Positions 48,930 through 59,359 of a stretch of 64,000 bases of DNA are shown in pieces; within the stretch, counting starts at the first letter, position 1, and the number at the start of each line of letters is the position of its first letter. Below the pieces are notes generated by a model. It saw only the letters and a list, made by a program, of their open reading frames with translations. It was not told the origin of the DNA and searched no databases. Origin of the DNA: Numenius arquata (lineage: Eukaryota > Chordata > Aves > Charadriiformes > Scolopacidae); contig NC_133590.1 of the NCBI RefSeq assembly GCF_964106895.1, forward strand, positions 6,435,485-6,499,484, in the 5' to 3' direction. The translations under genes and the position numbers were made by a program.

Positions 48930-51900
48930 GTGAGAGGGGTGGCGGGGAAAGGGGGGGGGTGGGCAGGGGCTGGGGAGAGCGGCGGGGGTCGACCCTCAAA
49001 GCCCCCCCCCCCCGGGCGGCGGCGGCCCCGCGGTGCTCCCGTTCCCCGTCTTCCGCAAGTTAACCTGATTATTGGTGGAGGGCAGGGAGGTAACGCCGGG
49101 ATTTCGTTTCTTTTCCACCCACTAGAACTAAATCCCGGATAGACTCTGCGGGCTGAGCCCAAATGCCTTTCCGCTCACCCCCGCCGCGCCTTTAAGAGGC
49201 TGATGGAAAGCAAAGAATATTAGGGGAAGAAGAGCAAAAAATTGCAGATTATGAAAGGGAGAGGGGTACAAGAGAGAGCGGGGCTGCGTGGAAAATAAAA
49301 CCAGCCCCGCGGGTAAGAGGAGAGCCGAGGCCAGCGCTGCTCGCTCTCCTCCCGCTGATACGGGGTGGCCCGCGTTGGGCGCCCGAAACTCGGGGATCGG
49401 TGCCCGCTCCCCCACCCAGGGCAGAGAGGTTTATCTCTCTATCGGGAGTATCGAAGGTGTCAGGGGAAACCCACAGCCGAAACTCCAGGGCTTGTCCGGG
49501 GACAGAAATACCTCCTCCCCCCACGTGTATTATAGCCCTTTGATTGCCGTTCTTTGTTTTCCTTCCGTGTAACCCGGGGATAATAAAACGATAAAAAAAA
49601 AAAAAAAACAACCTGCCCGCCCTTTCTCTGCCCTCTCATCCCTGTCTCCCCTCCAGTTCCCCCGGCAGCGCCTTTGTCCTTTCGCCCTCTCTGTTTTCTC
49701 AGCCCCCTTCCCTCCCCCCGTGTCTCCCCTCGGAGGGGGGAACTGCCTGGCTGTAGAAGTTCCTAAACAACCCCCCTTGCCATATCCTGAGGCCAAGAGG
49801 AGGCCATAAATGGAGAAGATAAATCAGGCAATGTTTCTTGAGTAAACTCTGCCCCTGTGTCCTCACCGGCCAGGGTTAATTCACTTTTATTAAGCCTTTT
49901 ATCACACTAGTTTTTGTTCTCATGTGCTCAGTTTGTGCATCTCGTAAACCAACGGTGCCCAGAGGACACCCCTGCCGGGATAGAGGCTCCTCTAGCCCTG
50001 TGTATTGCCCGGTACCAAGAGGCAGGGAGACTCCCGGGGCGTTTTGCCACCACCCTGGCTCTGTCCAGGCACCACCAGCCTGCCCTGGGGTCTGACAATC
50101 GCCCCAAAAGCACCAGTTCTGCTGCTGCAGGACAGGGATACTTGCACTGTGCTGGGCCAGTCAAATCCCCAGGGACCTCATTAAACTAGAGATGAAGAAA
50201 TATCTCTAGGGTCATGCCGGGAAGTCTGTGGCAAAGCAGGGGCTGAATTAAGCTCTGCTGACTCTCAGCCTGCTCGTTTCGCCACAAGATCGTCCTTCCC
50301 TCCTCATGTACTGGCCCCACGCTTTGAAGTGGTGACTGTGGCTGTGGGCATTTTCTCTGGGGTGGGGTTTTGATGTAGGCTCTGCTTTGTACCTTTTATG
50401 TATTGCAAAGTACCTTATCTTGAAATCCTCTCAATTTGACGCTGAAAAGATTCCCCCTTAGTGGATGAGTAAGTTTCCTCCTCTTCCTGCTGCTGTTCCC
50501 CTTTGCTTTGCTGGAAGTGCTTTGGGTTGCAGGATTGGGCCCGTAAAGTCCACATCTCCCATTTCAGATCTGGCGTGGCCTGAGGAGCCAGTGACTCAGT
50601 GGGCAGCGCTGCTGATTCACCGGGGCCACAGACCCCCAGGATGCTGTTGTGGTCTAGGGGAAGATCTGGGACAGTGGAGATATAAATAATCCTGAAGCAA
50701 CAGAACAAATGATCTTTTGGGGGGTTTGTAACACCAACTTGGAAAATAATGGGCTGTAAAACCACCAGGAAAAAAAACTCCTTGAGGTTCCCGCTTATAT
50801 TCCTAGGTGTGGGGGAGCTGGGAGGAGGTGTTGGCTACTTAAGGGCTAAGGTGGTCTTGCCTCAGAAGTTGCAGTGATAAGATATGAGCAGGTCACCAAG
50901 CATCCTGGGGATCTGGCCCCAGGCAGGGCAGCCAGCGTAGAGCAATTACACACTAATTTTCATGCCATGTCCCGTTCCGTTCTTTCCGTCGCTTTCTGGT
51001 TTCTCCAGGCTGAGTGTGGTACATCTTTTGTCTGTGTAGGTGCAGTTTCATTCTGGGTGAGCTCAGCCCCAGCAGGGTGAGAGGGGTTGTGTGGCAGGGG
51101 AAGAGCTTGAAGAAAGATAACATAATGGATCCCCCCTTGGTGCTGACTAGGATTCTATTATTTATTGATTAAAACCGAAGCGCAGCCCAGCTCTCTGTGA
51201 TGAGCAATCTAGTATTTGCAGAAACGACCTCAGGGAAGTCAGGTTGAGTGGGGAGGGGGAAGAGAGGAGATTGCTGGAGGATGGGATGAGATGACTCACT
51301 GTAAGAATGGCCTGCAAATATCCTGATCCCCAAGGCTTGTAATTAACCATTCACCAGCTGCATGTGTTAGCTGCCCCAGAGACATGAGACACACATGTCT
51401 GTTCCAACACACACGCTGATTTGGCTTGGGCGGATTTCTGCATTCATTCAAGAGTAAAAACAACAACATGGGGCATAAATGGGAATAATAGCTATTTGTA
51501 TAAACTGGACATATTTTTCCTATGTGATGGCAGTGGTTAGGAGGTAGAGGGGAGATAAGGTCAGCTATGCAAAACGAGGATTTAAAAGTCCACTCCATGA
51601 AGGGCAGTTGGGGAACAGGAGAGCAGAGGATTCTGGAGAGCTGCTTGTGTTTGTTGTTTCTTTCACACTGCCAGTTGTTAAGGATATCATTTTATCAACC
51701 CAGTTGTTGTGGATATCGTTTTATCAATCCCCCCCGCTATGGTCACCATGGTCATTTGGCTGCTTGACCCACTGCCTCGCGCTGCGAGCTCTGGGGTGAG
51801 CTGGCCGAATGTGGCTGGGGAGTAGGAGGAAAGGTGCAGGTGCTGAGTGCCAGTTGACTCCAAAGTCACCTTCCTGCCCTCCGTCATGGAAAACAGTCTT

Positions 51901-54900
51901 TCATCACGTCCAGTGGACTGTGGATCGTGCTGTCCGCTTGCAACATGAGGACCCCACAGCGGGACTGAGTGGGCACCAGCAGCGCGTCACGAATTTGAGC
52001 ACACATCGGCTCAAACATTGCAAACAAATGAGACACCGGCGTGACGGGGCTGAAATGTCAGAGGTGGCTGTACCGGGCAGCCCTGGCAGTGAGGGCCCTG
52101 CGGCTGCTCAGATCTTCTGCGCTTCCTTTGTTTTGAAACCCTTCCTTGCGCTGGGGCACCTACGCTGGCACCGCTTATCGGGGCAAAACAGTTGCGGATG
52201 AATGAACCCCATTGGAGGGTTTGCTTTCCGAGCCTTGTTTACTTGAGGGCCACACTGGGGAGGATTATTGAATCTAGACTGTTTGAGGGCTTTCGCCACT
52301 CATTTCTGCTCTGAGAAAGCACAGGTGGCAGACACGTGGCACACCACTGACATTTCCAGGCTGCTCTTGCTACCTGACTTATTTACCTTCATTCTGGAGA
52401 TCGTGTGCTTCTCTGCAACGTTTTCCCAGCCCGGAAAGAGGCAGCGATTTAGCTGACGACAAACTTTGAGTAACAATGTAATAATAGGATTAATTCCTTT
52501 TCATTAGCAGTGCACTGAATGAAACGAATGCAGTACTTAACCATGCAGAATAGCTCATGTGGGGCTATTCAGTTGTCAAATGCTGTCACAGGATTTCATT
52601 AAGTTTTATAGCTGTTATTTAATAGATTGGTTTCAGTGGGACTGTCTTCATTACCTCGCCGTCTTGTGCATTGCGGTGATTAACGACACAGTTGCAAGCA
52701 TCCCCCTCTTGCGCTTATGTCCATTCAAAATTGGAAATAAAACATTTCTTATGTTTTCAGAGCGTATATAGTAATAACAGATTTAGAGAGGATGACTACG
52801 CAGTACAAAAATCTCTATCTCAGACTCTGGGAATAGCTCTCATAATATATAAAACCTGGGGGAGGGAGTTTAGTCCCCGCTGAACTGGAGTTAATGGTTG
52901 CTAGACTCAACAGAATTACATTTGCTAACAGTTTTAATCTGGATCCACTGGCTTTTGGCAAGTTAATAATTGTTAGCAGGTACGAAGCCTTTTAAAAAAA
53001 AAAAAAAAGAAAAAAAAAACCAAACAAACATTTCCCCAGGGAAGAGCCATCCCTCATTAACCCCCCAGTGCCCATCGCTGCGTGGCAATGTCCCACTGCA
53101 TTTCAAGTGCCCAAGCTTCATTTCTCCTCCACTTTAATTAAACCAGGTTTTGGAAGCACAAAAGTTCATGGGTTTTTTTGGTGTGTGTTTTTTTTTTTTC
53201 CCTAGGGGGATATGAAACCTTTAACTCGCAATATCCCGAGTGCTGCGTGGATGGAAAACTCATTTCCCCGGAGAAGACCGAGGCGGAGAGAAACCTCGCC
53301 AGCCACTGTGAGAAGCAGAGTGCCAACCACAAACCTGCGTACGACCAGGTGTGTGTCACGGCCGCGGCAGGTGACATTCCCCGAGTCTTCTCCTCTGCTG
53401 GAGGCTGGCAGGGTGCCGGTGGCCCTCGTGCTTGTGCGGGCTGTCAATAAGTTGTCACAGCCCAGGTTGGCAGCCTGGGTGACAAATAAGATGCCCTGTG
53501 TGTGCTGTTGGTCAGCATCGCCTCCTCCTGGCTTTGAAATTTGGCAGCAGGAGGGAAAAATCCCCATCTAGCCCCAAAACTATGTTTGCCACCGGTCGTT
53601 ATCACACAGCCAGGCTGCACGAGCCCTGAGCAACTCACATCTCCCCAGGGGACTTAAAACAGGCAGGGGACAGGCTGCCAGGAGTGGCATTTTTCCAGCA
53701 GATGAGGGAGCACACTTTGCCTGTGCCTCCTCTGAGACCCCAGAAGGGGCCCTGGGGCCACTTCTGAGAAGCAGCAGCAGCAGCTTTCGAGAGACTTCCT
53801 CAGCTGGGGAGAGTGGGATTTCCATGGGGGGAAGTTGTCACGCCCCCACACTCGCCCAGCCCGGGGAATACATGTGCTCCAAGATGTCACTCTGTGGTCG
53901 GACTGCTTCCGCCGGGGCACACGTTTCCTGGAGCTGGGGGAGCCCCCAGGCGATGCCCCTCCACTCCCCTAGGAGCCCCGGGTTCCGTCCCACCACCCCA
54001 GGTGGCTCCGGGGTGTCCCCAGTGCGTGGGACCTGCCGGGTGGGCAGCTTGGGGAGGGTGAAAAGCCAGTGTCTCGCAGCTGGAGGCCGGCAGCAGCTCT
54101 TGTGCATCATGGAAAGTTACCTGCGCGCTCCGAAACCCTCGTGTCAGGCGGTGGCTTTTTTTTTTTTTTTTCTTCTTTTTGCGGTCTCGTCACCCAGCCT
54201 TTGCTTGCGCTGAGGAAGGAGGAACCGAGATGACATCTCGGAGTGGGTGACGCAGGTGGTGCTGTGCCCCAGGGAGGTGCAGGGGGACAGGGCTGCCCCT
54301 TCCTGGGGACTCCCCCACTTGCAGATGGGGAGCCTTGCTCTGATTTTTCTTTTTTTTTTTTTTTTTTTGCTTTGCTTCATCTTTGGAAATGTGAGCAGAG
54401 GGGCTGAGCCCTGGGCTGAGCTACAGCAGCCTCCTCCTCTGTCTTCCTCTTCCTCCCTGTTCAGGCGCAACTCCCCACCTCACCCATGTTTCTGTAAAGC
54501 CTCAGAGGGAACAGCCCTCACATATGAAAGCTCTTTGGGTGCGTCCCAAGGGGCAGCGCTTTAAAGAAAGCAGGAAACATCCTGCACGCGAGTGGGCTGG
54601 ATCTGACTTTGTACCTCGCAGATGTGGACAAGAAAATGAAAACCTTTTTCCTGCGTGGGCTTTGCCATCGCAGTGATTCACTGGCCGGCAGCCCCGGGGT
54701 CCAAAACCACCTGAGAGGGAGGGAGCGGGCACCCACGCAGGCTGCCTTGCCTTTCTCTCTCTGGCATCAAGACTTAAATACCCTTGAAAAAGAGTTACAT
54801 GTTCCTACTCCTTTTCTTCTTCCAGGGCGGTCCAGTCGAAATCCTGCCTTTTCTCTACCTTGGTAGTGCCTACCACGCTTCCAAGTGCGAGTTTCTCGCC

Positions 54901-57674
54901 AACCTGCACATCACAGCCCTGCTCAACGTCTCCAGGAAAAGCTCGGAGTCCTTCAAAGACCAGTATTGCTACAAGTGGATCCCAGTGGAGGACAGTCACA
55001 CGGCGGACATCAGCTCTCACTTCCAGGAAGCCATCGACTTCATCGGTAGGTCCAAATTAACAAATTTGCAGATCTTCATATAAATTCATTTATCTGAAAA
55101 TACTTATTGGTGGGAAGGACACATTATTTTCTGTACGCTTCCAGATGTCACAGCAAAAGTTTAAGCTCCTTCCCTTCCCCAGCATCTGTCCTGGCAGAGG
55201 GATTTCAGTGAGAAATGAAGGAACAGGGACATTTGGAGCAAGGCCTCTGTCCTTCTCTCCAGCTCTCCAGGCTGGGATACTGAGGAAGGAAAATGCCTCC
55301 TCTTGACTGCCATCAGGCAGGCGAGGCAAGTGAGCTAGTTGGCTTTATTCTCTTTCCAAAGCAAGCGTAGATGTAAGTTCAGCATGACAGGAAGCAAAGA
55401 AGTATGGTCGGACAACACCAAAGTGTATTGATTTTTGTAAAGGAAAAATTCATATTGGCTCCTTGGACTTGCACACTGGACCCTGCAAAAGCCAGGTGAA
55501 GCAGGGTCGGCTTAATGCCTTGCTGTGCTGGGGCATCCCAAAGCCAGGTCTTAGAAATCCAGCATCTCCCCTTAATCACAGAGCTGTTCCTATTTCTTCT
55601 TTTGATTATGTTTGTGTTTCACCCTTTAATAAAATACCCCAATGCAAAAAAAAGTAAAAAAAAAAAAAAAAAAAAAAAATAAATAAAAATGAGGAGGCCT
55701 TTAGAAAACTTTGGGCCATCCCTTCCCAAACCTTCCTGCGTTGGTTAGGCTGGGTAGGTGAGCAGCACACCGGCTGCACCAGGTAGCACAAAGGAGAGGC
55801 TCCTTCCTGAGAGGCACACGGTGGTTTAGTGGGGTGGAGCAGCCTCAGCCTGGGTGGAGATGGTGTTGAAATCCATGCTGTTGCTCTCCAGGAACATTTG
55901 AGAGAGAAACAGAATAAAACCTCAGTTACAGATTTGCTGGACTCATTGCTCAGCTGAGTTTGGGTCCTTTGACAAACAGTGCAGGCAGAATGACAAAAAC
56001 CTGATCTGAGGGTGCCCTCTGAGCCCTTCCCCTTCCTGGAAAGGGACTTCTCACACCTTTCAGGGAAATACTAATTTGTGGCATTCTTCTGTCCCATCCC
56101 CAACTCCTTCTGATAGTTGTTGAGTCACTTGGAAACTTCCCAGATTTTGAGGATGACTTCAGTTTTCACTTTCTTTTAAAATTGGGCGTGTGGTGTAGAT
56201 GCTGGGGATGACTCAAATCCATGTCTTCCTTATTTTGTGCGGTAGTTAAATATAACTGGCCGTGGTGGCAGACAATCGAAGACAGGCAAATGATAACTTG
56301 CTCAGCCCTGTGTTGTTTCAGTGCCATGCACTGAGCACTACACTCAGCACAGTCCTCCATAAATTGGAGCTTGAACATATTGCTCAAGGCAATAGAGAAG
56401 AGAACGTCTATTTTTGAACTGTATTTTTGTGTGGAAAGGGCTTATTTTAAGAACATTCTCTTTAATCTAATAACAATCATTGTGTTGTGTGAGTAACCAC
56501 AGTGGCTCCTGTTGTGTAAAATGGATGCTTTGCATAAGCCTTTTATATCCTGACTTAAGTCCAAGCATCCTTTAACCAGGCTGTAATTAGCAACTGCCTA
56601 CCAGTCCTTGTGTGCTCTGTGGTGAGGCCCCAGGGAGTGAGCTCAGCCTCTCCACCCAAGGGTACCCACCAAGGGCTCAGCTCCTGGTACCACCAGGAGC
56701 TAACCAGCTAACCAGTCAAGCAAGGGGTTATCTTTGGACTTTAAAAAGTCCTGTTTTTCTAGCAAAGCTGATGAGAGGAAGGAAGCCATGCAGTTCTCAC
56801 CCTTGAAAGACCTGATGGTGGGAGGGCTGGCCAGGCTGGGCTTGGGTTGGCCCTTTGAGCCGCAGGCAGAGAAATGTGGATACAGCAAACACAAGTATTG
56901 CCCAGATACCTGATCTCTGTCTCACAACGCTCTGCAAAGTGAGAGTTGTTCCAAAAGAGAAATAGGCACATGGGAAGGAGACAGGGAAGGACTTTTCTTA
57001 TAAAAAAAAAGAAAAATGCAGAATGATCCAAATCAGGATCCATAGATCCTGAAACCAAGTGTCATCTGCAGCTCAGGTCCAGCTCAGGCTGGGTTTTGCC
57101 CCCTTTCTCTTTTAATCTCCATGTTAGTCTTAGTACCCAAGAGAAGACCAAGCCTCTCTTTGCTGGTGGACTGGCTGTGTGCCATGCTCCACCTCCAGCG
57201 CTGGATGCATGTCGCAGTGTCCTCTTCATCCCCAATGACAACTGACATCTGCAATGACTTTTTTTTGCCCTAGATTACGTCAAACGAGCCGGGGGCAAGA
57301 TCCTGGTGCACTGTGAAGCAGGGATTTCACGCTCTCCCACCATCTGCATGGCATATCTCATGAAGACAAAGAAGCTCCGCTTGGAGGAAGCCTTCGATTA
57401 CATCAAGCAGCGCCGGAGCCTGATCTCGCCAAACTTTGGTTTCATGGGCCAGTTGCTGCAATACGAGTCGGAGATCTTGTCTTCCACTCCCAGCCCCCCC
57501 GTCGCCTCATGCAAAAGAGAAGCTGCGTCTTTCTTTGCAGAAGAACTGACATTAGGCAAAAACTTTGAAGGCTCGTGTTTTGCGTTTCCTACCTCAGTGT
57601 TGAGTTCTGTGCCCATCCACTCTCCTGTCCACCAGCTGAAACTCAGCCCGATGACAGCATCTTCGTCCTGCTGA
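48536..57674 (+). CDS. DUSP5: Dual-specificity phosphatase 5, four exons, 385 aa
   Basis: Nuclear, inducible phosphatase that binds ERK1/2 and removes phosphate from Thr and Tyr of the activation loop, giving negative feedback on MAPK signalling. The coding exons 48536-48929, 53206-53348, 54826-55045 and 57274-57674 sum to 1158 nt (385 residues plus stop); human DUSP5 has 384. The N-terminal rhodanese-like domain spans about residues 5-140, with the kinase-interaction and nuclear-localisation cluster RRAR at 52-55. The phosphatase domain spans about 181-322, with general acid D235 (VEDSHTADI) and the P-loop HCEAGISRS holding C266 and R272. All catalytic residues are intact. The C-terminal tail is Ser/Pro-rich and poorly conserved in the family. 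ATG 48536 has A at -3 and begins MKVTSLD as in orthologues. Intron phases are 1, 0 and 1. Promoter SRF sites fit ERK-dependent induction. Confidence 0.97.
49804..49813. promoter_or_regulatory. Perfect CArG box in DUSP5 intron 1
   Basis: CCATAAATGG matches the SRF consensus. It lies about 0.9 kb past the exon 1 donor, near the downstream flank of the CpG island. It could be a secondary serum-response element, but one chance match in this span is quite possible. Confidence 0.4.
51672..51729. repeat. 29-bp tandem duplication in intron 1
   Basis: Unit 1 (51672-51700) and unit 2 (51701-51729) are head to tail, and 25 of 29 bases agree. Each contains CAGTTGTT (a MYB-like CAGTTG), GGATATC and TTTTATCAA (a GATA core on the minus strand). 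Duplicated binding-site clusters are a common way for intronic enhancers to grow; any function is unproven. Confidence 0.8.
53206..53348 (+). CDS. DUSP5: DUSP5 coding exon 2
   Basis: Completes codon 132 and encodes residues 133-179, beginning GYETFNSQYPECCVDGK and ending KPAYDQ. This is the end of the rhodanese-like domain and the linker to the phosphatase domain. The GGYETF and YPECCVD blocks are diagnostic of DUSP5 and its closest relatives. The donor is CAG followed by GTGTGT. It is 143 bp long, so skipping it would shift the frame. Confidence 0.96.
54156..54180. repeat. Poly-T tract in intron 2
   Basis: T-rich tract with two C interruptions, continuing as TCTTCTTTTT. A second similar tract lies 190 bp downstream at 54344-54368. 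Confidence 0.8.
54344..54368. repeat. Second poly-T tract in intron 2
   Basis: T tract with one early C. Together with the tract at 54156 it frames a 190-bp GC-rich interval. It is likely simple-sequence expansion. Confidence 0.8.
54826..55045 (+). CDS. DUSP5: DUSP5 coding exon 3
   Basis: Encodes residues 180-252 and the first base of codon 253. It opens GGPVEILPFLYLGSAYHAS, the standard entry to a dual-specificity phosphatase domain, and continues to ITALLNVSRKSSE and KWIPVEDSHTADI, where D235 is the general acid in catalysis. It ends EAIDFI before the donor GTAGGT. The segment SSESFKDQYC differs most from mammalian DUSP5, in a surface loop. Confidence 0.97.
55046..57273 (+). other. DUSP5 intron 3 (2228 bp, phase 1)
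   Basis: Donor GTAGGT; the acceptor is TTTTTTTTGCCCTAG ending at 57273. It contains an AATAAA followed closely by a long genomic A tract (55628-55690). Otherwise it is unique sequence with no further exon seen. Confidence 0.93.
55628..55690 (+). repeat. AATAAA plus genomic poly(A) tract
   Basis: AATAAA at 55628-55633 is followed 12 nt later by A8-GT-A24 (55646-55679), then TAAATAAAAAT. A polyadenylation signal at this distance before an encoded A tract is the footprint expected of a retroposed mRNA 3' end. The preceding 250 bp is not a gene I recognise. Alternatives are a chance A tract or an internal poly(A) site in DUSP5 intron 3. Confidence 0.5.
57274..57674 (+). CDS. DUSP5: DUSP5 coding exon 4
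   Basis: Completes codon 253 (Asp) and encodes residues 254-385, then TGA at 57672-57674. It carries the catalytic P-loop HCEAGISRS (265-273; C266 nucleophile, R272 phosphate binding), then PTICMAYLMK, the FDYIKQRR helix and SPNFGFMGQLLQYE, which closes the phosphatase domain. The last 60 residues are a disordered Ser/Pro/Phe-rich tail ending TASSSC. The tail aligns only loosely with mammals, but the terminal Ser-Cys is shared. Confidence 0.97.
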
Positions 57675-58045
57675 ACACCGCGGGGAGACCGGAGCTGGCG
57701 TGGTCCTCCCATCTGGACTGTAACCCCAACAAGAACATTTCATGAACGTGCAATAGAGAAACCTCATCGACTTAGTCTGAGCCGCAGCGGTTGTCGTGGG
57801 TCATACTTCCCGAATGCCATGACTGTAAGATGCAAGTGCTCTAGGTGTGGCAGGTTTTATGAACTTTTATTGTCCTTTTTTAAAAAAAAGAAAAAGTGCT
57901 TTTTTAGGTTTTTATCCACAGAGTGTGCACCCACTACTGTATTTTCAGATTCCTGGGGAGCAATGAGAAATCCATTTAGTATGTTCTCAGTTCCCATCTT
58001 CTTCCCTTCTTATTTTTGAAAAGACCCTTATTTAAAGTTTCAAGC

Positions 58046-58051
58046 AATAAA
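58046..58051 (+). terminator. Proximal polyadenylation signal of DUSP5
   Basis: AATAAA within CAAGCAATAAACAGC, 372 nt after the stop codon. The downstream sequence is purine-rich and not clearly GU-rich, so usage would be secondary. Confidence 0.4.
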
Positions 58052-58879
58052 CAGCAGCAGTGGGGAAGAAAGCAAAACGAAAAGCACCACCTTTGCAAGC
58101 GCAGAGGTGGTGGGAGCGAATATTCATTCTGCTTTTTCCCCGGCTTTCTTCCTCCCCTCTCTTGTGTCATGTTTCAGGGAGCAAAGGGCTGGGGTGCTGG
58201 AGGGAGCTCCTTTCCCAGGGCACTGTTGCACAACCAGGTGAAAATCCGCTCTCCTGCTCCAGCCTCTGAAGTGTCAGGTATTGACCACAGAGTAACTGGA
58301 TACCAAACCAGACCGTGGATCCGTTCAGGTGTGGCATTTCCTGTACTTCTGCATTTGCCTTTGTACTGGATGTGCTTTTAACTAAGGCAGGGGACTTAAG
58401 GCTATCAGGCTACCCTGCTGAGCTATTATCCTCCCATCTGTTATTTAAGAACAGCCCTAGAATACTTGAATGTCTCCACAACTCTTATCCGAGTTACTTC
58501 CCATTAGATGACACTGTTAACTGCTGGATTTTACACCAAAAAAAACTACCCTGACAAGCTCGACTCCAAGCCACCTCTTCCTCCATCCCTCCCAAGTGTT
58601 CTCAACATGTATTGTGTGTGGTCAAGTGGTCTTGTTCAGTGTTACGTGGCTTGCTTAGCGTGTGTGGTCACCTTCTAGCCAGGCTTCCTCCATGAAAACT
58701 GGTCACATTGGTTTCTGTGTTTGCAGGGAGTTCAAAACTAGCAGCTCTCTCTGTCTGTTGACCTTTTTTATTTTTTTTTTTTTTTAATATGTAATATGTA
58801 TGGGAAATGGCAATAATTTCCAGGAGATCTCGTGAATGTGAAAGAAAACCTGCAGTGGTTTTTATGGAGTGTAAAAAAT

Positions 58880-58885
58880 AATAAA
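58880..58885 (+). terminator. Main polyadenylation signal of DUSP5
   Basis: AATAAA within AAATAATAAAGGAC, followed about 30 nt later by the GU-rich stretch GCTGTTTGTTGTACTTTG. Together these make a good cleavage and polyadenylation site, with cleavage near 58900-58910. Confidence 0.78.
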
Positions 58886-59256
58886 GGACAAAAAAAGTGC
58901 CAGGAAAAGCAAGCTGTTTGTTGTACTTTGAGTGAGCTGCAAAAGTGCTTTGGCAGAACTCGGAGGCAGGAGAGGTCACCTAAGAAACTCCATGGCCCAA
59001 AAGCGGTGTAAGGATGTAGGAGAGGGAGGTAAGAATCAGTGCGTTCTTTGCTGAAAGCCTCCAAGGTGCATCTCTACGGAGGGGAGAAGGTGAGTGGGAG
59101 GATTGTTTTAAACAGAATGACATGAGTCATGGTGGCGTCACTTCCCAGCAGCCAGGCAGGCGCTTCTGTTTTGATTCATGCGTGTTTTATATAAGATTTG
59201 CCGTCTTGCTGAAGATGAAAATCTGAAGTAGGGAAGGCCCCCACTTCCTTCCTGAG

Positions 59257-59359
59257 CACATGCCACAGGATGCTGCATGCTTTGGTCCCTAGCGTGACAC
59301 TTGTGGGTGGCCCATGGGGTGCCACGGGCCACCCACAAACATAGGGACCAGGGCATGTG
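59257..59359. repeat. Nested multi-stem inverted repeat past DUSP5
   Basis: Three exact arm pairs are nested. CACATGCC (59257-59264) pairs with GGCATGTG (59352-59359). TGGTCCCTA (59283-59291) pairs with TAGGGACCA (59342-59350). TTGTGGGTGGCCC (59301-59313) pairs with GGGCCACCCACAA (59326-59338) around a 12-nt loop. That is 30 perfect base pairs with asymmetric bulges on the left side. It could be a decayed palindromic transposon or an RNA hairpin. Confidence 0.8.

Larger units (their letters stand above)
47800..49060. promoter_or_regulatory. CpG island spanning DUSP5 promoter and exon 1
   Basis: Very GC- and CpG-dense DNA covers the promoter, 5' UTR, exon 1 and the first part of intron 1. It includes many GGGCGG-type Sp1/KLF boxes (for example GGGGGCGGGGCG around 48239-48250). 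This is the normal setting of an inducible vertebrate gene with a broad unmethylated promoter. The 339-codon minus-strand open frame across 48143-49162 is a by-product of the low stop-codon frequency in this island. Confidence 0.9.
48930..53205 (+). other. DUSP5 intron 1 (4276 bp, phase 1)
   Basis: Donor GTGAGA at 48930. The acceptor is a long T tract followed by CCCTAG ending at 53205. It contains the end of the CpG island, a perfect CArG box (49804-49813), two AP-1 consensus sites (50592-50598 and 51292-51298), a 29-bp tandem duplication (51672-51729) and an A-rich tract (52994-53020). No other exon was recognised inside it. Confidence 0.93.
53349..54825 (+). other. DUSP5 intron 2 (1477 bp, phase 0)
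   Basis: Donor GTGTGT, acceptor TTCTTCTTCCAG. It is GC-rich with two T tracts of about 25 nt (54156-54180 and 54344-54368). The open frames inside it on both strands have no family signature. No alternative exon is supported. Confidence 0.92.
57675..58905 (+). other. DUSP5 3' UTR
   Basis: About 1.2 kb, close to the length known for mammalian DUSP5. It has ATTTA pentamers at 57974, 58030 and 58443, consistent with an unstable, rapidly turned-over message of an immediate-early gene. There are two possible polyadenylation signals. The distal end is inferred from the second signal plus about 20 nt. Confidence 0.75.

Noticed and set aside
48143..49162. 339-codon minus-strand open frame opposite DUSP5 exon 1
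   Set aside because: GC-rich island DNA has few stop codons. The product is low-complexity Pro/Gly/Arg with no domain, and it mirrors a well-supported plus-strand exon.
41146..51298. Apparent enrichment of AP-1 consensus sites around DUSP5
   Set aside because: About eight TGAGTCA/TGACTCA matches are expected by chance in 64 kb, and the number noticed is similar.
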